The position numbers were made by a program, and so were the translations under genes. Under the pieces are notes generated by a model. That model did not search any database and was not told where the DNA came from. It was given only the letters and a program-made list of their open reading frames with translations. DNA of 64,000 nucleotides from Lepas anatifera (Eukaryota; Arthropoda; Thecostraca; Lepadidae): the NCBI GenBank assembly GCA_034440635.1, contig JAOTON010000197.1, positions 301,001 to 365,000 on the forward strand, written 5' to 3'. Shown here piece by piece: positions 45,130 to 56,400 of this stretch; position 1 is the first letter of the stretch, and each line of letters starts with the position of its first letter.

Positions 45130-46966
45130 TTTGGAACCGTCTGGAGTCTGGTGGTGCCTGATCCGGCTGGCGTTGGTGGGGATCTGCTGGCGCCGTAGTC
45201 CTCCGCCGCCAAGAGGGGTTCGCGATGGAGCTCATATGCTGCGAGGGGCCGCGCTGCCTGCACGCTGGTGGGCCGTCGAGTGATACTAGCGTCGGTGCTG
45301 CGATGGAGCCGGGCTGGCGCCCGTTGCGGGCGGCACTCTCCGGCGCCCCCTCTGCTTGGGGATGCGGGAGCCGCGCGTCCGGTGAGCCGGCGGCAGATTC
45401 GGACTTGCCTGCTTGGTTCTGCGCACGATGTGAGTGAACGCACTCCTCTCACGTGGAGGTGAGAGCCCGGACGGGGAGGCGCCGAACCGACTCGAGAGCT
45501 GAGCTCTGCTGCTCCGGTGACCGATGTCTGAGGGGGACAACGAATCACGGCGTCTCGATCTCGAGAAGCCGATCTCGATCTCGACTCAAGGACTGGATTC
45601 TGCTGTTCCGGCGTCGAATGACTGAGGAGGGCAGCTAGTCGCGGTGCTCTGATCTCGGGATACCGATCTCAACTAGGCGGCTAAGTTCTGCTGCTCCGGC
45701 GACGGATGACTGGGGAGGTCGGCTGGTCTCGGCGTCTCGGTCGTCCGATGGGTCCTCCGCATGATCTTGGGGCGTGGGGGCTGGTGCGACGGGAGCCGGC
45801 CGGCGGGCCGGGTGGGGGTGCCGCGCCTGTGCTGCTTCTTCTCTGGTGGCCTGACGGGAGCGTCGGCGGCGAGCGATGGAGGGAGCGACCACGTTCTTCT
45901 CTGGCGGCCTGACGAGGACGACGGGCAGGGAAGGGGAGCGATCTCGTGTCTATCCGTGATGGATCTCTGTTTCTCGACTGAGGTCAGGTGTCATTCTTAT
46001 GATGGGTGATCATTACTAGCCTATGCCGATCCTGTTTGCTCATGGTTAATGCTAGTGAATAAATGTCCAGTTATCGGCATGGGGCTCCCCATTCTGGAAT
46101 CTTGTAGACCTGGTTTTTGTTTGTGGGGTTGCTCTGGGCGGGCACCATGTGAGCCCCCTGTGCAGACGTGTTGGGAGGTGGTACTTTCCTATATACTACG
46201 CTGGGTACCTGCTTATCTCCTGCGACCGCGAGCTGCTGGCGCCGCCTTTGTCCGTCTGGAGCTGCCTCGACGAAATGAGTTATTTACTATGATATCGTAA
46301 TGAATGTTGCAACGCTTGCCCTCATCGTAGACGATCAGTCCAGGCCACAAATCCGATCGGTCTAGCTATACTGAGAGATCGCTGGAGTGACTCCTTGGTC
46401 TCGTTTGAGGGGGACTGGCTCCCTATGTGAATGTCTTGGATACATGCGTGGGGTTTGACTGGGGTCCCGCGTACCGCCGGCGTCGTCGTGTCGCTGCCGA
46501 GTGCTGCGGCTTTGGTGTGGCGGTTGTTCCGCGGAGGCCCGCTGGCGGGGCCTTTGCGCGTCGGGCCCGGCGGTGTGGCGCTCGTTGCCGCGGCGGAATT
46601 TCTGTGGGATCCGTCCTCTGTTGCGTCTGGCTCGGGCGGCTGCCGTGCCGTTGGTGGCACTGACGATTGGTTCCCGGGACCTCTCGGCTCTGCCACCTGC
46701 GGGGCGGCTGCTTGCCCCCACTAGGCGCATTTATGCGGGAAGCGGATCTCACATATCGATGCGGGTGGCGCCCCCACTGTAGAATGGTGGCGCCCCCTTG
46801 TGGTTGCCTGGCCCGGACTGGCTTGTGGGGTGGTGACATCTATTACGGTTTTACTGTGCACTTCTCGGCATCCCCTACCAGTTTTTAACGTTGTTTTTAA
46901 CATGCACCGGCATGAATTTTACTGCATGTCATCGTAGTAAATATATATGTATGGATGGAGAAAGGG
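45130..46966. repeat. GC-rich block GC3
   Basis: GC-rich DNA (45130-46860) with stop-poor overlapping frames on both strands and no recognisable domain. The tail GTTTTTAACGTTG, then ATATATATGTATGGATGG, ends at LINE-B and matches the tails of GC1 and GC2. The interior is not obviously the same sequence as GC1 or GC2, so the relation rests on layout and tail. The region 46010-46420 may be a separate fragment. Confidence 0.5.
45506..45745. repeat. Minisatellite, about 90-bp unit, 2.6 copies
   Basis: Units begin CTGCTGCTCCGG at 45506, 45600 and 45688 and share GATGACTG-GGAGG, GCGTCTCG and CGATCTC-A-TC. Divergence is moderate. Confidence 0.7.
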
Positions 46967-48250
46967 TCCGTGGTAGCGCAGCTCAAACTCGGGGATGGTC
47001 AGCAGGTTCTCCTTAGTGAACTTGCTGGCAAAGAAGGAGTTAAGAACCCTAGCCTTCTCTTCATCGCTGGAAGCCAAAACACCCGATGCGTCCGCCAGAT
47101 CCTCGATTTTACCCTTGGTTTTTAGCCTGCTGTTAACATACTTCCAGAATGGCTTGGGACATGGTTTGAATTTCTTGCCAGGTTATGCTCATGCTGCTGC
47201 TGGAGACGACAGGTCAGGCTCCTCAGCTGTTTAGCGCACAGAGTGTATCTCCCATAATCGATGACATCCCCAGACAGCTTGTATTGCCTCCAAAGCCTGT
47301 TCTTCCTGTCCTTATGCTTCAGCGCTGAACTAGTCATGTAGATGTTTTTGCGGTTGTTCCTGGTACGTACAAAGGGGATACAATGTTCCACCAAGGAGTT
47401 CAATGTGTTCGTGAGAAAACGGTATGACTCTTCAGTAGACAGTGATTCCAATGAGTCCCAGTTGACTTCCATTGTCAGCTGGTTTTGGCGGGCAAAGTCA
47501 GCTCGGTTGAAGTTGAAGTGGCTTACATTGTTGGAATTGGGTTTGGAGTACAGATTCAGAGAAAATCTCAGGACCAAATGATCACTCTTGCCTTGACCTG
47601 GTAGATAACGCAAGTCACTCAGCATGCCTTCCTCATTGCTGAAGATAAGGTCCAGTACGCTACCAGCGTCCCTACCCCTCATCCTAGTCGGTGATCGAAC
47701 ATGCTGGAAAAGAAAGTGTCGGTGCATGATGTTAATGAGTTTGTGAGAGGGATGACCAGGAGGGGCACCGGAAAATACCCTATTCCAATCCATCTGAGGA
47801 AAGTTAAAATCGCCTACAAGCAAAAGGTGAGAAGGTGACAGTGAGAAAACCTAATCCAGCAGACCCTCAAAGTTGACCATGTCTTGATGTCCATCTCCAC
47901 TGGGACTGCGAGAAACACAGCAGAGAAGAAGAGTATCCTTCCTGTGGAGACACAATTTAACAACTAGGTGCTCTTTGAAGATTGAATGTGGAAGGGTCGT
48001 ACAAGAGGAGTGTAAGGCATTGCGAACATGGCTATTCCTCTCTCACCACTACCGCCCAGATTTTCATTATGTGCATTGAAGCTTATGTATGTGTGGTAGT
48101 TGGGAAGGGCCAACAATGCCTCGAGATTGCAGCACGCTGTGCTTTTGGAATTACCTCAGTGAGTAGAATTACATCAGGTTCGTCACCTGCAATTTCCATA
48201 CACAAGTCTTCTCGTTTGTTCACAAACGGATCAACATTTGAATAGAGAAT
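46967..48250 (-). pseudogene. LINE-B ORF2: endonuclease and linker
   Basis: N-terminal text KILYSNVDPFVNKREDLCME appears near 48245-48185 in a frame with stops. The open part (47823-47122) has LVGDFNFPQMDWNRV, HPSHKLINIMHRHFLFQHV, GSVLDLIFSNEEG and PGQGKSDHLVLRFSL (SDH). The linker follows to KTKGKIEDLADASG and LNSFFASKFTKENL. It parallels LINE1 10222-11009 and 20432-20818. Confidence 0.88.
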
Positions 48251-48252
48251 CT

Positions 48253-49077
48253 TCAACTTCTGGGTTTGATGATTGTTGAGTCACGCTCCTGGTTTAATAC
48301 ACTAGAGCTTGGGGTATTTCTTGTGCTGTCACTTGAGCCACTGATTCCTACTTGGGATGCAGGGTGTGCTTCTGTTGCAGGAGTCTGGTGGGGCACATGA
48401 ACGTGACGAGACTGGTCGTGCACTAATGCATTAACTTGCATAGGAGAGGTTGCAGCAGCGCTTGTGGAGTTTGGTGTTGGGGCAGTGTTAGGAGGGTGTG
48501 AGGACTGCACTGGGGTTTTCCTGGTCGTACTCAGGGAGACAATCTTCCCTCTCCTGATGGTGATACCATCTTCTCCTGTCTCCCTACGACTCCGAAGTTC
48601 CTCACGCAACTTCTTCTGGGCTTGACTCTCACCCAAGTCAGATCAGGGGTGATGAACACTCTCATCCAGTTAGAAGATGACCTGAGCTGCTTTGCTCTTC
48701 AAGATCTCGTGCTTTGTTTCTTCATTTTCTAGAGTTATGATCAGGGGTCTGGCTCTGTCAGGGATCACTTTACCAGCCCTGAATGACCTAGATGGTTTGC
48801 AGTTGAGCCTGAAGACCTCCTTGGCCATGGTCACAAAGAGTGTCATGTCTGCTTTAGAACGATCTGAGAGAAACTGACCTTGCTGTTCTGGTAGGTTGTG
48901 TACCACTTTATTTCTAGACCGCCTGTTCTTGTCCAGAAACCCATCGAAGACTTGCGAGATGTTCTGGGCGTCTCTCAGGGACAGTTCTGGTTTATGATTA
49001 TTGGTATGATTGATGTTGGCCAGTTTTTCCTCCACTTTGACTTTGGTCATCATGCTGTCACAAGACCCCTTGACCAC
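48253..49077 (-). pseudogene. LINE-B ORF1 core
   Basis: Two frames: 49077-48670 and 48636-48253. Text QVFDGFLDKNRRSRNKVVHN, ARPLIITLENEETKHEIL, then KKLREELRSRRETGEDGITI and RRGKIVSLS. These are the same blocks, in the same order, as LINE1 ORF1 9407-9850. The N-terminal zinc finger is not preserved; a frame-broken N-terminal extension runs to about 49430. Confidence 0.8.
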
Positions 49078-49465
49078 ATCTGCAAATGAAGCTTTATGTA
49101 AGTTTATTTCCTGATGGAGTGGTGCAACATCTGTGAGTGTTCTTGGGCAGACTTTTCCTGCTCCCTCATTGAGTGCTCAACGAGTCTAACCATTCCCTTA
49201 TTTTTGCTAAGATTTAATTCTGAATTTATAAACTTGCACTTATATAGTTTCAATACCTCTTTATCTATATTGACAATGATGCAATATTGCTTAGTTAAAC
49301 GTTATTCATTCATGGGAATCAAAATATCCTTTTTAATCTTCTCCACAATTGGAGTGGTTGAACGATCTGTGCCAGCAACTGCAGTATTCATCTTGTATGG
49401 TTGCAATCCATGAAGGGAACCCATTCCTCTTTTCCAAATATGCCAAAACTTCAGTTTTGAGAACC

Positions 49466-49553
49466 AGTCTGCAAAAGAATGGCAGCAGGCCAGATGATAT
49501 GTATTTGCCATCTAGAAAGTGCGCATAGTCAGTCACTTAAATTTCACACCAAC
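49466..49553. repeat. Short interspersed repeat shared with 37276-37365
   Basis: AGTCTGCAAAAGAATGGCAG, AGGCCAGATG, CATCTAGAA and TTAAATTTCACACCAACCT correspond block by block. Origin unknown. Confidence 0.55.
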
Positions 49554-49554
49554 C

Positions 49555-50060
49555 TTAACACGTGCCCCGCTGGGGGGCGAAATTCGCCCCCTCCTGGCTT
49601 TCCCAGATAGCTAAAAAAACGAAGAGACGCAGAACAACGAAACTTACAGTACCTTATTCCTGATCAATTCTACACATTGGACCAAATTTTTGAGTTAAGG
49701 TCATGTCAGGTCAAGGAGCTATTTAAGGTCAAGCGACCCTACCTCAAAATCTAAAATCACGAGTTTGAAGCGGTGCCCAGGGAACATCAGCGAACCGATC
49801 AGTTTGAAACTTCCACAATATGATAAGGTCATTGGGGTCTAAAAATCTGCTATCTTGGAATTTTGATATTGTTGACCTAAGGTGGGGTCACTTTTTGGTC
49901 ACCCCACTATAAATCTATGGTGAAAAATATAATTGGCTTGTTTTCAGTAAATACAGGATAGATAAAGCTGAAAATCCTTAAACCGTCTATTCTTACCACA
50001 ATCTAGACCATTAAGTTGAGTTTTTGAGCATCTGACCTCTCAAAGGTCATATCAGGTCAC
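49555..50060 (+). mobile_element. TTAA hairpin-headed element, right end not found
   Basis: TTAA (49555-49558) then CACGTGCCCCGC, a stem GGGGGGCG/CGCCCCC around AAATT, then CCTGGCTTTCCCAGATAGCT, AAAAAAACGAAGAGACGCAG. AGGTCA/TGACCT hexamers follow at 49698-49730, 49870-49900 and 50030-50060. No ORF. Confidence 0.6.
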
Positions 50061-50860
50061 GGCAGCATAGAGTGATTGTTTTGAGTCCATACACATATAT
50101 TTCACAGTAAAAACATCCATCAATTACGCACACCCAGACGACAGCACTCAATCCACCCTCCCCGAAATCTAAAAAGCTTTGGGGCATCCACAGCAAATCG
50201 AGTGCTCCACAGACCTGAGCCGGGAATGTAGCACCAACCCCCACACAGCATCATAAAGGTAGACTAAAAGCAATGGGTAGACCCATGCGAGGCACATGAT
50301 GGGTGGAGCATTCCTCTCCTCTAGAAGTATCACAGTCAATACGGCAGCAGCAGTGGTTGTTGCGAGGAGAAAGTCTCACTGCGGCGGTAGTGAACATACA
50401 AAAGAAAAAAGAGGGGAACAGGTGAAAAAAAGAGAAAAAGTAAAATAAATTCATGGGTTAGTCCATGACAAAACGCCCCGCAGCGCCGACCAGCGATGAA
50501 GTACCGGCGGCGACCGCAGCGCCGCCCAGCGACCTCCGCAGCGCCGCCTGGCGGCCGCCACACTAGAGCCGCATAACCATTCAGATTCGCCGCTTCATTA
50601 GATCACACCTTGCCAATAACTTCTCACTGATTTGAGATAAAGCTCCCGTTTTGCTTGCATTGTGCTTATATTGTCACTGGGAGTCGTCTGACATGCAACA
50701 TGACCATTAGACTGTGTCATCGGGGAACTTCTTATCGAGAATGCCAATGATAATATGATTTTATTTTGCGAGTGCCCATAAGAAACCTATTCAGAAAATG
50801 TAGCCCAAAAATAAAAATTCAGCCTACGCGAGCTACTTTATTACGACTAATTCGACCGTT
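50061..50860. other. Unassigned stretch, no gene recognised
   Basis: A GC-rich patch at 50475-50565 with CGCAGCGCCGCC-type repeats (unit about 25 bp) is the only structure visible. Confidence 0.4.
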
Positions 50861-51198
50861 TCTGAACCCTTCACCGCCTAAGGGGTCCGATTAGACCCCA
50901 TCCCTTAGTTTTCCGCGAATGGCTCTGAGCCGATTTTAATGTGATGCGCTTCGCTTTGCATGTCTTTAGGCTAATCAATTTCACAGCGTGTCACCAAAAA
51001 TTGGCACTAGGTCAGGTTAGGTCAACGAGTTATGACGTCATTTCTAAGCCCATGTAAGGTGATTCTGTTCTTATAAATGCGACTGACAAAACCAAGGCCT
51101 AACTCGGTTTCTAGAAGAGCTAAATCAAGCTTCTGAATATCATTCTATATCTATTGAAACAAAAATCATATATCGTATATCTCGTATATCGTAAAATC

Positions 51199-51200
<2 letters not shown>

Positions 51201-51270
<70 letters not shown>
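51201..51270. repeat. (AT)n microsatellite, left of the array
   Basis: 70 bp of uninterrupted AT, running directly into the array text TTAAGTTATCGACTG. Confidence 0.95.
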
Positions 51271-51273
<3 letters not shown>

Positions 51274-51310
51274 GTTATCGACTGTTGTAATTTTGCAGCT
51301 TTGGAAAATT

Positions 51311-51376
51311 GCTCCTAGCTGGGACTCGAACCGGTCTCCGGATTTCGGCCGCATGCTAACACTACACCACTCGAGC
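51311..51376 (-). pseudogene. Degenerate tRNA-like unit
   Basis: Same body as its neighbours but missing single bases at about nine places, mostly from doublets or triplets (for example CCC to CC and AA to A). It cannot fold as a tRNA. Confidence 0.75.
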
Positions 51377-51514
51377 CTGAATTTTTTTGCTTGCGTATTT
51401 ATACTTATTTATCGGCAGTTGTTTTACTGGTGCATTTCTGCCAGTCGTTCAGTGTACCTCCAGTATTGATATATAAGTTATCGACTGTTGTAATTTTGCA
51501 GCTTTGGAAAATTG

Positions 51515-51586
51515 CTCCTAAGCTGGGACTCGAACCCAGGTCTCCGGATTTCCGGCCCGGCATGCTAACCACTACACCACTCAGGA
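51515..51586 (-). tRNA. tRNA-like cloverleaf, anticodon position GGA, probable tRNA-derived repeat
   Basis: The 71-nt body folds as a class I cloverleaf: acceptor TCCTGAG/CTTAGGA (one G-T pair), T at position 8, D arm GTGTAGTGGTTAGCAT, anticodon stem CCGGG/TCCGG with loop CCGGAAA, 5-bp T stem CTGGG/CCCAG with loop TTCGAGT, discriminator G. A box TGGTGTAGTGG and B box GGTTCGAGTCC are intact, and TTTT follows a few bases downstream. The anticodon would be GGA (Ser), but position 33 is C instead of T, and serine tRNAs need a long variable arm, absent here. The body looks more like tRNA-Glu/Asp. Likely tRNA-derived rather than a working serine tRNA. Confidence 0.5.
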
Positions 51587-51737
51587 GCCTGAATTTTCCT
51601 TTCAAGCTTGCGTATTTATACTTAATTTATCGGCAGTTGTTTTACTGGGGCATTCTCATGCCAGTCAGGTCTCAGTGTACCTCCAGTATTGATATATAAG
51701 TTATCGACTGTTGTAATTTTGCAGCTTTGGAAAATTG

Positions 51738-51809
51738 CTCCTAAGCTGGGACTCGAACCCAGGTCTCCGGATTTCCGGCCCGGCATGCTAACCACTACAC
51801 CACTCAGGA
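51738..51809 (-). tRNA. tRNA-like cloverleaf, second minus-strand unit
   Basis: Identical body to 51515-51586, 223 bp further on. Confidence 0.5.
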
Positions 51810-52197
51810 GCCTGAATTTTTCCTTTCAAGCTTGCGTATTTATACTTAATTTATCGGCAGTTGTTTTACTGGGGCATTCTCATGCCAGTCAGGTCTCAGT
51901 GTACCTCCAGTATTGATATATAAGTTATCGACTGTTGTAATTTTGCAGCTTTGGAAAATTGCGCCTAGGGGACTCGAACCCAGGTCTCTGGATTTCCGGC
52001 CCGGCATGCTAATCCGGAGACCTGGGTTCGAGTCCCAGCTTAGGAGCAATTTTCCAAAGCTGCAAAATTACAACAGTCGATAACTTATATATCAATACTG
52101 GAGGTACACTGAGACCTGACTGGCATGAGAATGCCCCAGTAAAACAACTGCCGATAAATTAAGTATAAATACGCAAGCTTGAAAGGAAAATTTAGGC

Positions 52198-52269
52198 TCC
52201 TGAGTGGTGTAGTGGTTAGCATGCCGGGCCGGAAATCCGGAGACCTGGGTTCGAGTCCTAGTTTAGGAG
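52198..52269 (+). tRNA. tRNA-like cloverleaf, plus unit 1
   Basis: Differs from the consensus in the T stem (CCTAG for CCCAG, a G-T pair) and in the acceptor (GTTTAGGA for GCTTAGGA). Confidence 0.45.
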
Positions 52270-52420
52270 CAATTTTCCAAAGCTGCAAAATTACAACAGT
52301 CGATAACTTATATATCAATACTTGAGGTACACTGAGACCTGACTGGCATGAGAATGCCCCAGTAAAACAACTGCCGATAAATTAAGTATAAATACGCAAG
52401 CTTGAAAGGAAAATTCAGGC

Positions 52421-52492
52421 TCCTGAGTGGTGTAGTGGTTAGCATGCCGGGCCGGAAATCCGGAGACCTGGGTTCGAGTCCCAGTTTAGGAG
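52421..52492 (+). tRNA. tRNA-like cloverleaf, plus unit 2
   Basis: Consensus body apart from GTTTAGGA in the 3' acceptor strand, which loses one pair. Confidence 0.45.
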
Positions 52493-52643
52493 CAATTTTC
52501 CAAAGCTGCAAAATTACAACAGTCGATAACTTATATATCAATACTGGAGGTACACTGAGACCTGACTGGCATGAGAATGCCCCAGTAAAACAACTGCCGA
52601 TAAATTAAGTATAAATACGCAAGCTTGAAAGGAAAATTCAGGC

Positions 52644-52715
52644 TCCTGAGTGGTGTAGTGGTTAGCATGCCGGGCCGGAAATCCGGAGATCTGGGTTCGA
52701 GTCCCAGCTTAGGAG
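52644..52715 (+). tRNA. tRNA-like cloverleaf, plus unit 3
   Basis: Consensus body with GAGATC for GAGACC at the variable loop/T-stem border. Confidence 0.45.
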
Positions 52716-52865
52716 CAATTTTCCAAAGCTGCAAAATTACAACAGTCGATAACTTATATATCAATACTGAGGTACACTGAGACCTGACTGGCATGAGAAT
52801 GCCCCAGTAAAACAACTGCCGATAAATTAAGTATAAATACGCAAGCTTGAAAGGAAAATTTAGGC

Positions 52866-52937
52866 TCCTGAGTGGTGTAGTGGTTAGCATGCCGGGCCGG
52901 AAATCCGGAGACCTGGGTTCGAGTCCCAGCTTAGGAG
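52866..52937 (+). tRNA. tRNA-like cloverleaf, plus unit 4
   Basis: Matches the minus-strand consensus exactly by eye, with TTTT just downstream. Confidence 0.5.
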
Positions 52938-53088
52938 CAATTTTCCAAAGCTGCAAAATTACAACAGTCGATAACTTATATATCAATACTGGAGGTACAC
53001 TGAGACCTGACTGGCATGAGAATGCCCCAGTAAAACAACTGCCGATAAATTAAGTATAAATACGCAAGCTTGAAAGGAAAATTCAGGC

Positions 53089-53160
53089 TCCTGAGTGGTG
53101 TAGTGGTTAGCATGCCGGGCCGGAAATCCGGAGACCTGGGTTCGAGTCCCAGCTTAGGAG
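53089..53160 (+). tRNA. tRNA-like cloverleaf, plus unit 5
   Basis: Identical to unit 4. Confidence 0.5.
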
Positions 53161-53311
53161 CAATTTTCCAAAGCTGCAAAATTACAACAGTCGATAACTT
53201 ATATATCAATACTGGAGGTACACTGAGACCTGACTGGCATGAGAATGTCCCAGTAAAACAACTGCCGATAAATTAAGTATAAATACGCAAGCTTGAAAGG
53301 AAAATTCAGGC

Positions 53312-53383
53312 TCCTGAGTGGTGTAGTGGTTAGCATGCCGGGCCGGAAATCCGGAGATCTGGGTTCGAGTCCCAGCTTAGGAG
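53312..53383 (+). tRNA. tRNA-like cloverleaf, plus unit 6
   Basis: Carries the GAGATC variant of unit 3; last body before the array runs into (TA)n. Confidence 0.45.
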
Positions 53384-53499
53384 CAATTTTCCAAAGCTGC
53401 AAAATTACAACAGTCGATAACTTATATATCAATACTGGAGGTACACTGAGACCTGACTGGCATGAGAATGCACCAGTAAAACAACTGCCGATAAATTAA

Positions 53500-53500
<1 letters not shown>

Positions 53501-53560
<60 letters not shown>
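53501..53560. repeat. (TA)n microsatellite, right of the array
   Basis: 60 bp of uninterrupted TA arising from the unit's own TTAAGTATA motif, mirroring the AT tract at the left end. Confidence 0.95.
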
Positions 53561-53563
<3 letters not shown>

Positions 53564-54288
53564 ATTTTAAGGTTAGGTGGGTACCAAGGTCACCAGAGGT
53601 CACCGAAGGTCACGGTTTTCGAAATTATATGTGTCCATAACTTTTGAACGAAAAAAGATACAGATTTAAGTTTGGTATCGTAGTGACGAGCATAACCAAA
53701 GAATTTGAAGGATATACAACGTGATCTTTAAAGGTCATTATTTGACCTTGACCTAAGGTCGAGATGATAATGTGACCTTACAAGGTCATGCTGCATATCA
53801 TTTGAATACTTGGGTCAAGACGAGTGCATTCATATCTTTGATCTTGCTCTAGGTCTAATGGTTCCCTAATCTAAATGAATTTCCTAAATGGGTCTAAATT
53901 TGACCAAGTTTGGCTCACTGTGCCGTCACGGTTCAGCAGATATGGTTCAAAGTCGGTTCCAGAGTAAAATACGGTGAGACTCTCACAGCGCAGTCAATTT
54001 TTTCCGTATCACTTCGGGTTCCCGAGATCGTAAGGGGGTCCGATCGCCCTCCCCACTGGCGTTGGGGGTACGAAAGACCCCAGGTGGTGGCGGGCTAATA
54101 CATTCGTGATATGAAGCTACGGAGATATGCTGCTGATGGCGGCAGGGCGAGTCGAATAAGAACAATAATTGTTTAGGCGTTACGATGCACCCAACAACCA
54201 ATGTTATACTGCGCCACCAGCACGATCCGGTTTGGAGTCATTTTATTGGGGAGGGGAGGGGGAGGTTCAGTTATACTTATTCAGAGAA

Positions 54289-54351
54289 CCCGCTGGGCTT
54301 TGAGCCCGGGACCTGTGGTTCAGGAGGCAGGTGATCTATGCCTGAGCGGCG
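54289..54351 (-). other. tRNA-like relic
   Basis: On the minus strand GCCGCTCAGGCATAGATCAC and CAGGTCCCGGGCTCAAAGCC resemble a D-arm and T-arm of a tRNA. The T loop (CTCAAAG) lacks the TTC signature and the anticodon arm is distorted. Confidence 0.35.
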
Positions 54352-54369
54352 GATGACCGGCAGGGCGAG

Positions 54370-56400
54370 TTTATGATGGCAGAGTTTGTAATTAATATAC
54401 CCAGTGGGAGATCTAGGGGGAGGGGCAAAAATACATTTCCCCAAACGGAAAGCTCAAGGACAAGTATGTGTTTTCCCCTCCCCACCCTTAAACCTCCCTT
54501 TGCCCTAAATTTTTTAGTTTATAAGCAAGGGTTTGGTGTTTCAACTATCAACTTCAAACAGAACCACCCAACTTCAGTGTTAATATTGGGCCTTACTCCT
54601 ATTGATATTGAGTGTCGTTTTTGAGTGAATGATCCTTGGATAGGAAAAACAAGTATCTTGTGACCACATCTTTCATCCCGTGGCGTTTTTTATCTCTGCT
54701 TTTTACTAGGGCTCACCCCCAAAACCTACCGTCTGGTTAAATTGTGGCAAAATTAAGAGCATTAAAGCAAGAGTATTAAAAGCAAACAAAACAAACTTTG
54801 ATCTGAGCAAGGTGGATCTTTTCTTCCTCAGAAGGAACCTTAGACCAACCGCAATTACCTCCTGAAATATAGTGTTCAGTTCTATACGCTATAACATATA
54901 GGCTGCTTCATAGTTTTTGTTTAATTCAGATTGCTTCCAACCATAGTCTTCAATGACAAGACACCATTATCACTGGTTGTTGCTGTTCTTGTGTTCCCCT
55001 TTCAACGTCAGGTAAGTGTCAGTTTCAGCTAGATGAATCTATAGTTGAGATTTAGTTGCGATTGAAGACTACCTAAAGGGGTTTCGAGGCTTGCCGTCAG
55101 CTGCTTACTATGGGTAAGCCGTCATGACATTTGTTTTACTTTAAGCAGCTGCGCTGTCATCTAGCTAATGTTTGAAGTTGATAAAAAAACAGAGTGTATT
55201 GTTATTGGTATGGCAACAAGGAGTGGTGTTGACTGTGTTTTGGGAGCCGTCGATTAGGAAGGGTTATCGGAAACCTAGTCCGGTTGAGGGTGGGCTGCAT
55301 CGACTTCGCGTCCGTGTGACTGTTTTCTTTAAGCCTGTTCGGTCACTAAGGTAAAGCGATTGACAACACTTCGGTAAATTATTGTTTAATCGCTGCTCCG
55401 ATAGACGTTGCCGTGTCTACGCGATCTGAGACCGATCACTTTTTGTTGGGAAATCCGGATAGTTTGCTGCAAAAGCAACATAGTTAGTACGACATATGGT
55501 GTCGTTCAGTGCATAAGGCGGCTTGATGGACCTCAAGGATTCGTCGGAAACCTCGTCCTGGAAAACATTCAGGGCTGTGCCATTAGATGTATCTAAACTG
55601 TGGAAAAATGTGGATGTATCGATCCATGATGTTCAGTATCCATCCTGGTGAATAGAAAACAGAATGTTACGGCATATACTAAACAACCAACAAGACTCTA
55701 AAGTGGACCTGGAGAGAATAAAAAGCACCAAAAGAAATTCATTCAGTACCTTTTGAACACCACCAAGTCCAAGTGTAACGTATCGTCGGGATGCATATGA
55801 TCCCGGAACAGCCGAGCTCCAAAGGAGGAGGAAACATTTTTAATGATTAGCCCAGCAAGAGCAAGCTCAGTTTGGGGGTCTAGGATTGGACTTCAAGTGC
55901 CCCCCAACAGGCCCGAATTAGCGTGCCAAGAGGCACTCTACCGGCAACAGCATGGATCCCCGCGGACCGTCTCCTATCCCAACTTTGAACAGCACTCGAC
56001 AGAGACTGTCGCCGACCCAAATAAAAAAATAGGATAATATCCAGTCCATCACATTTTGCACCGCCACTTCCACAACGGCGATCACCTGTAGAACACTGAC
56101 AATAATATATATTTACCTAGGCAGAAAAGTGCAGAGGTTAGCGTGTCCTCGCCACACGTTTGGGCTGGTCTAAATGTCTGTTTGGAGTCCGCTTTTTGAG
56201 GAAGCTCTGGGGCCTAATCCCAGGATGTAAAGGAAATCTGACCAGACCTGGACCCCAGTCAGAGTGTTCCACACAAAAAGCGGATGTTCTGCGTACCGAT
56301 ACTGCAAGGGATGAAAGACGAGACAGTGGTATACGTGACCAAGGTGCTGAGCGTGTAGAGCAACCAGATCCTACTGGAAGACAATTGTGATGGCTGGCAT
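54370..56400. other. Two kilobases without recognisable gene
   Basis: Moderate base composition and several short open frames (for example 55172-55354 and 55843-56037) with no domain, no signal peptide and no similarity to the LINEs here. Host intergenic or intronic DNA or an unrecognised element. Confidence 0.4.

Larger units (their letters stand above)
39548..49430 (-). mobile_element. LINE-B: CR1-like LINE split by LINE2 copy 2 and GC3
   Basis: Own segments: 39548-about 41200 (tail, 3' UTR, RT) and about 46967-49430 (linker, endonuclease, ORF1). The RT N-terminus at 41200 continues the text that stops at about 46967: the residues FELRYHG on one side and HHLESIVFTDRD on the other align consecutively with LINE1 33850-33910. 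The (GGTAA)n tail at 39548 gives the element's 3' end. The copy is old, with many frameshifts and stops. Confidence 0.78.
51276..53500. repeat. Head-to-head tandem array of about 222-bp tRNA-like units
   Basis: Units consist of a tRNA-like body, an AATTTTCC run, a CGATAACTTATATATCAATA motif and ATAAATTAAGTATAAATACGC. Orientation is minus from 51276 to about 52011 and plus from about 52012 to 53500. The switch falls inside a tRNA-like body that meets its own reverse complement. tRNA-like bodies: three complete or degenerate plus one partial on the minus side, one partial plus six on the plus side. Plus units repeat every 222-223 bp with few differences. Both array ends dissolve into (AT)n. Confidence 0.93.
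50868..54101. mobile_element. Possible hairpin-headed element bracketing the tRNA-like array
   Basis: Left end AACCCTTCACCGCC with a GGGGTC/GACCCC hairpin (50879-50897). Right end, read inward, TTAGCCCGCCACCACC with a GGGGT/ACCCC hairpin (54060-54101). AGGTCA-type hexamers lie just inside both ends (51007-51030; 53590-53800). Central (AT)n tracts enclose the tRNA-like array. The ends are only roughly alike and neither has clean TTAA, so these may be two separate remnants. Confidence 0.4.

Noticed and set aside
51166..53500. Repeated open frames of 67-77 codons (and one of 151) across the array
   Set aside because: They are translations of the tRNA-like repeat units in either orientation; the identical proteins simply follow the 222-bp period.
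51276..53500. CRISPR-like array
   Set aside because: Repeats are 222 bp with no alternating unique spacers; the source is eukaryotic and the units are tRNA-like.
54370..56400. Host exons
   Set aside because: No frame shows a recognisable domain or convincing splice-bounded coding; short frames only.
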